Positions 62,475-64,000 of a stretch of DNA of 64,000 nt are shown here, one piece after another. Location: positions 7,676,638 through 7,740,637 of the forward strand of contig NZ_LFJC01000003.1 in assembly GCF_002776695.1 (NCBI RefSeq), read 5' to 3'. Position 1 is the first letter of the stretch; the number at the start of each line of letters is the position of its first letter. The notes beneath the pieces are model-generated. The model ran no database searches, was not told the DNA's origin, and was given only the letters and a program-made list of their open reading frames with translations. The DNA comes from Bradyrhizobium nitroreducens. GTDB lineage: Bacteria; Pseudomonadota; Alphaproteobacteria; Rhizobiales; Xanthobacteraceae. Made by a program: the position numbers and the translations under genes.

Positions 62475-62503
62475 TTGATTTAGTAAAACGATCGGTCTAA
62501 TAA
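62475..62503 (+). promoter_or_regulatory. Promoter with overlapping TetR-type operator for acuR-like gene
   Basis: TTGATT (62475-62480) and TCTAAT (62496-62501) form a plausible sigma-70 promoter with a 15-base spacer. An imperfect palindrome TAAAACGATCGGTCTA (62484-62499, centre CGATCG, 6 of 8 pairs) overlaps it. The predicted transcription start falls close to ATG 62510, leaving little or no leader. Autorepression is likely. Confidence 0.5.
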
Positions 62504-62509
62504 ATTCGC

Positions 62510-63181
62510 ATGAACAGCGAAGCCTCGGTTTCAGAGCGGCGTCGGCGCGGTCGTCCTCCGAAGGACCAGTCGCAGCCGAACGCGCCGCGCGCCCGCTTGC
62601 TGCGCACGGGCCTGGCGATGTTGACCGAGAAGGGATTCAGCGCCGTCGGCGTCGAGGAGATCCTGGCCGCGGCGGACGTGCCAAAGGGGTCGTTCTATCA
62701 CTACTTCGGCAGCAAGGAGGCCTTTGGCCTCGAGCTGATCGATACGTATGCCGCCTATTTCGCGCGCAAGCTGGATCGTTGGTTCGACGATGGGACGCGC
62801 GCTCCGCTCGACCGCCTTCGAGATTTCATCGCAGACGCCCGCTCGGGCATGGCGCGCCACTTCTATCGACGCGGCTGTCTGGTCGGCAATCTCGGACAGG
62901 AGATGGGCGCCTTGCCGGAGCCGTTCCGGCAGCGCCTGGCCGCCGTGTTCAGGGATTGGGAAGCGCGGACCTCCCGCTGCCTCCGCGCGGCGCAGCGCGC
63001 GGGCGACATACCCAAGAGCCTCGATTGCGATAGCCTCGCGCATTTCTTCTGGATCGGCTGGGAGGGGGCGGTGCTGCGGGCGAAGCTGGAACGACGCCCC
63101 GAGGCGCTCGACGTATTCGCGCGAGGATTCTTCGCGATGATTGAGGCCAAGGACATGAGGACCCACGACCGTGAGCAATAG
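62510..63181 (+). CDS. acuR: AcuR-like TetR-family regulator
   Basis: A 223-residue TetR regulator. The HTH is at residues about 40-75 (GFSAVGVEEILAAADVPKGSFYHYF), and the C-terminal domain has RGCLVGNLGQEMGALPE, typical of the AcuR group, which senses acrylate. A basic RRRRGRPPKDQ segment precedes the HTH. It overlaps the acuI-like gene by 11 bases, as in acuR-acuI operons. No ribosome site precedes ATG 62510, so the transcript may be leaderless. Confidence 0.85.
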   Translation: MNSEASVSERRRRGRPPKDQSQPNAPRARLLRTGLAMLTEKGFSAVGVEEILAAADVPKGSFYHYFGSKEAFGLELIDTYAAYFARKLDRWFDDGTRAPLDRLRDFIADARSGMARHFYRRGCLVGNLGQEMGALPEPFRQRLAAVFRDWEARTSRCLRAAQRAGDIPKSLDCDSLAHFFWIGWEGAVLRAKLERRPEALDVFARGFFAMIEAKDMRTHDREQ

Positions 63182-64000
63182 TTTCAGAGCCATCCTGATC
63201 GAGAATGAGAGCGGCAAGCAGTCCGTAAGGCTGGCAGAGCTTCCGCGGGACAGTTTGCCCGATGGCGATGTGACAGTGCGGGTCGCCTGTTCGACCCTGA
63301 ACTACAAGGATGCGCTCGCCATCACCGGGAAGGGGCCGGTGGTCCGCAAGTTTCCGATGGTGCCCGGCATCGACCTTGCGGGGACGGTCGAGGAATCCTC
63401 CTCGTCCGAGTTCAAGCGCGGCGACAAGGTCGTGTTGAACGGCTGGGGCGTGGGCGAGCAGCATTGGGGCGGTCTGGCCGAGATGGCCCGCCTCAAGAGC
63501 GATTGGCTGATACCGCTCGAGCCTGCGTTTTCCTTTGCGCAAGCCATGAGCATTGGTACCGCCGGCTACACCGCGGCGCTGTGCGTGATGGCGCTGGAGC
63601 GTCACGGCATCAAGCCCGGTCGTGGTGAGGTGCTGGTCACCGGCGCAGCCGGTGGCGTCGGCAGCGTTGCGACAACGTTGCTCGCAAAGCTCGGCTACGA
63701 CGTCGTCGCCGTGACCGGTCGCATGGAGGAGAGCGACTATCTGACGAGCCTCGGCGCCAAGCGGATCCTGCCGCGATCGCTCTTCAGCGAGCCGGGCAAG
63801 CCGCTTGCCAGGGAGCAGTGGGCCGCCGCGGTCGACGTGGCCGGCGGGCAGGTGCTCGTCAATGTCTGCGCGTCCATGAAATATCGCGGCGTCGTTGCCG
63901 CCTGCGGGCTGGCCGCCGGCATGAGCTTTCCGGCCACCGTTGCGCCCTTCATCCTGCGGGGCGTCACGCTGGTCGGGATCGACAGTGTGATGTGTCCGCG
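63171..64000 (+). CDS. acuI: AcuI-like acryloyl-CoA reductase (NADPH), truncated by the window edge
   Basis: The frame from GTG 63171 is open to the right edge, giving about 276 residues of a medium-chain dehydrogenase/reductase. LNYKDALAITGKGPVVRKFP, VPGIDLAGTVEESSS and the NADPH loop TGAAGGVGSVA identify the YhdH/AcuI group; LVGIDSVMCP near the edge is also typical, and about 50 residues should remain. AcuI reduces acryloyl-CoA to propionyl-CoA and detoxifies acrylate. It overlaps the acuR-like gene, so control by that regulator is likely. Confidence 0.9.
   Translation, partial: MSNSFRAILIENESGKQSVRLAELPRDSLPDGDVTVRVACSTLNYKDALAITGKGPVVRKFPMVPGIDLAGTVEESSSSEFKRGDKVVLNGWGVGEQHWGGLAEMARLKSDWLIPLEPAFSFAQAMSIGTAGYTAALCVMALERHGIKPGRGEVLVTGAAGGVGSVATTLLAKLGYDVVAVTGRMEESDYLTSLGAKRILPRSLFSEPGKPLAREQWAAAVDVAGGQVLVNVCASMKYRGVVAACGLAAGMSFPATVAPFILRGVTLVGIDSVMCP

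Overview
The window is GC-rich alphaproteobacterial chromosome, most likely Bradyrhizobium or a close relative. The inference rests on codon bias towards G/C at third positions, the abundance of sugar-acid and acyl-CoA catabolic cassettes, an IalB-family protein, Irr-box-like iron control sequences, and several large palindromic intergenic repeats of the kind I associate with Bradyrhizobium. I recognise no phage genes, transposase, CRISPR array or rRNA. One tRNA (Gln, anticodon CTG) is present. About 58 protein genes are supported, including one 33-residue membrane microprotein and one gene that runs off the right edge.

Layout. 0-7.7 kb: a divergent IclR regulator and a tight operon (DHDPS-family lyase/aldolase, GlcD-type FAD dehydrogenase, DUF1537 acid-sugar kinase, PdxA2, Fe-dependent alcohol dehydrogenase, TctC-type binding protein) that looks like a four-carbon acid-sugar pathway ending in DHAP. 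7.9-12.8 kb: tRNA-Gln, DUF1428 protein, Sel1-repeat protein, a TetR/sulfatase divergent pair and an IalB-like protein. 12.9-17.2 kb: RND efflux permease plus adaptor. 17.5-23.4 kb: iron uptake island (TonB-dependent catecholate-type receptor, PiuC dioxygenase, ExbB, ExbD, TonB) preceded by repeated TTTAGAA half-sites. 23.4-26.5 kb: small membrane protein, site-2 protease homologue, LysR/EamA divergent pair.

26.5-38.9 kb: a sugar or sugar-acid utilisation locus. A LacI regulator lies between a leftward operon (IlvD/Edd dehydratase, two SDR dehydrogenases, GFA protein) and a rightward operon (ABC importer, DenD-like dehydrogenase, KdgK, Eda). Near-identical 14-bp operators sit at both promoters. 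The genes fit import, oxidation, dehydration to a 2-keto-3-deoxy acid, phosphorylation and aldol cleavage to pyruvate and triose phosphate. 38.9-44.7 kb: two thiolase-fold proteins, a CoA-transferase, a DUF35 OB-fold partner, a CMD-family protein and a MazG-type pyrophosphohydrolase, interspersed with palindromic repeats. 44.7-50 kb: a TAXI-TRAP transporter whose operon ends in a glutaminase fused to STAS and cyclic-nucleotide-binding-like domains. 50-54.8 kb: an IclR regulator, a stand-alone biotin carrier, an acyl-CoA carboxyltransferase and a GMC oxidoreductase. 55-62.3 kb: a CpaC-type secretin, an EF-hand protein, a second GlcD-type FAD dehydrogenase, and a TadG/TadE/TadE trio, which resembles part of a Tad pilus system. 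62.5-64 kb: an AcuR-like regulator overlapping the acuI-like acryloyl-CoA reductase gene cut by the window edge.

The most distinctive observations are the matched LacI operators, the acid-sugar cassette with its clean IclR-type box, the glutaminase fusion linked to a TRAP transporter, and several intergenic elements that fold on paper into nested or three-armed cloverleaf structures.
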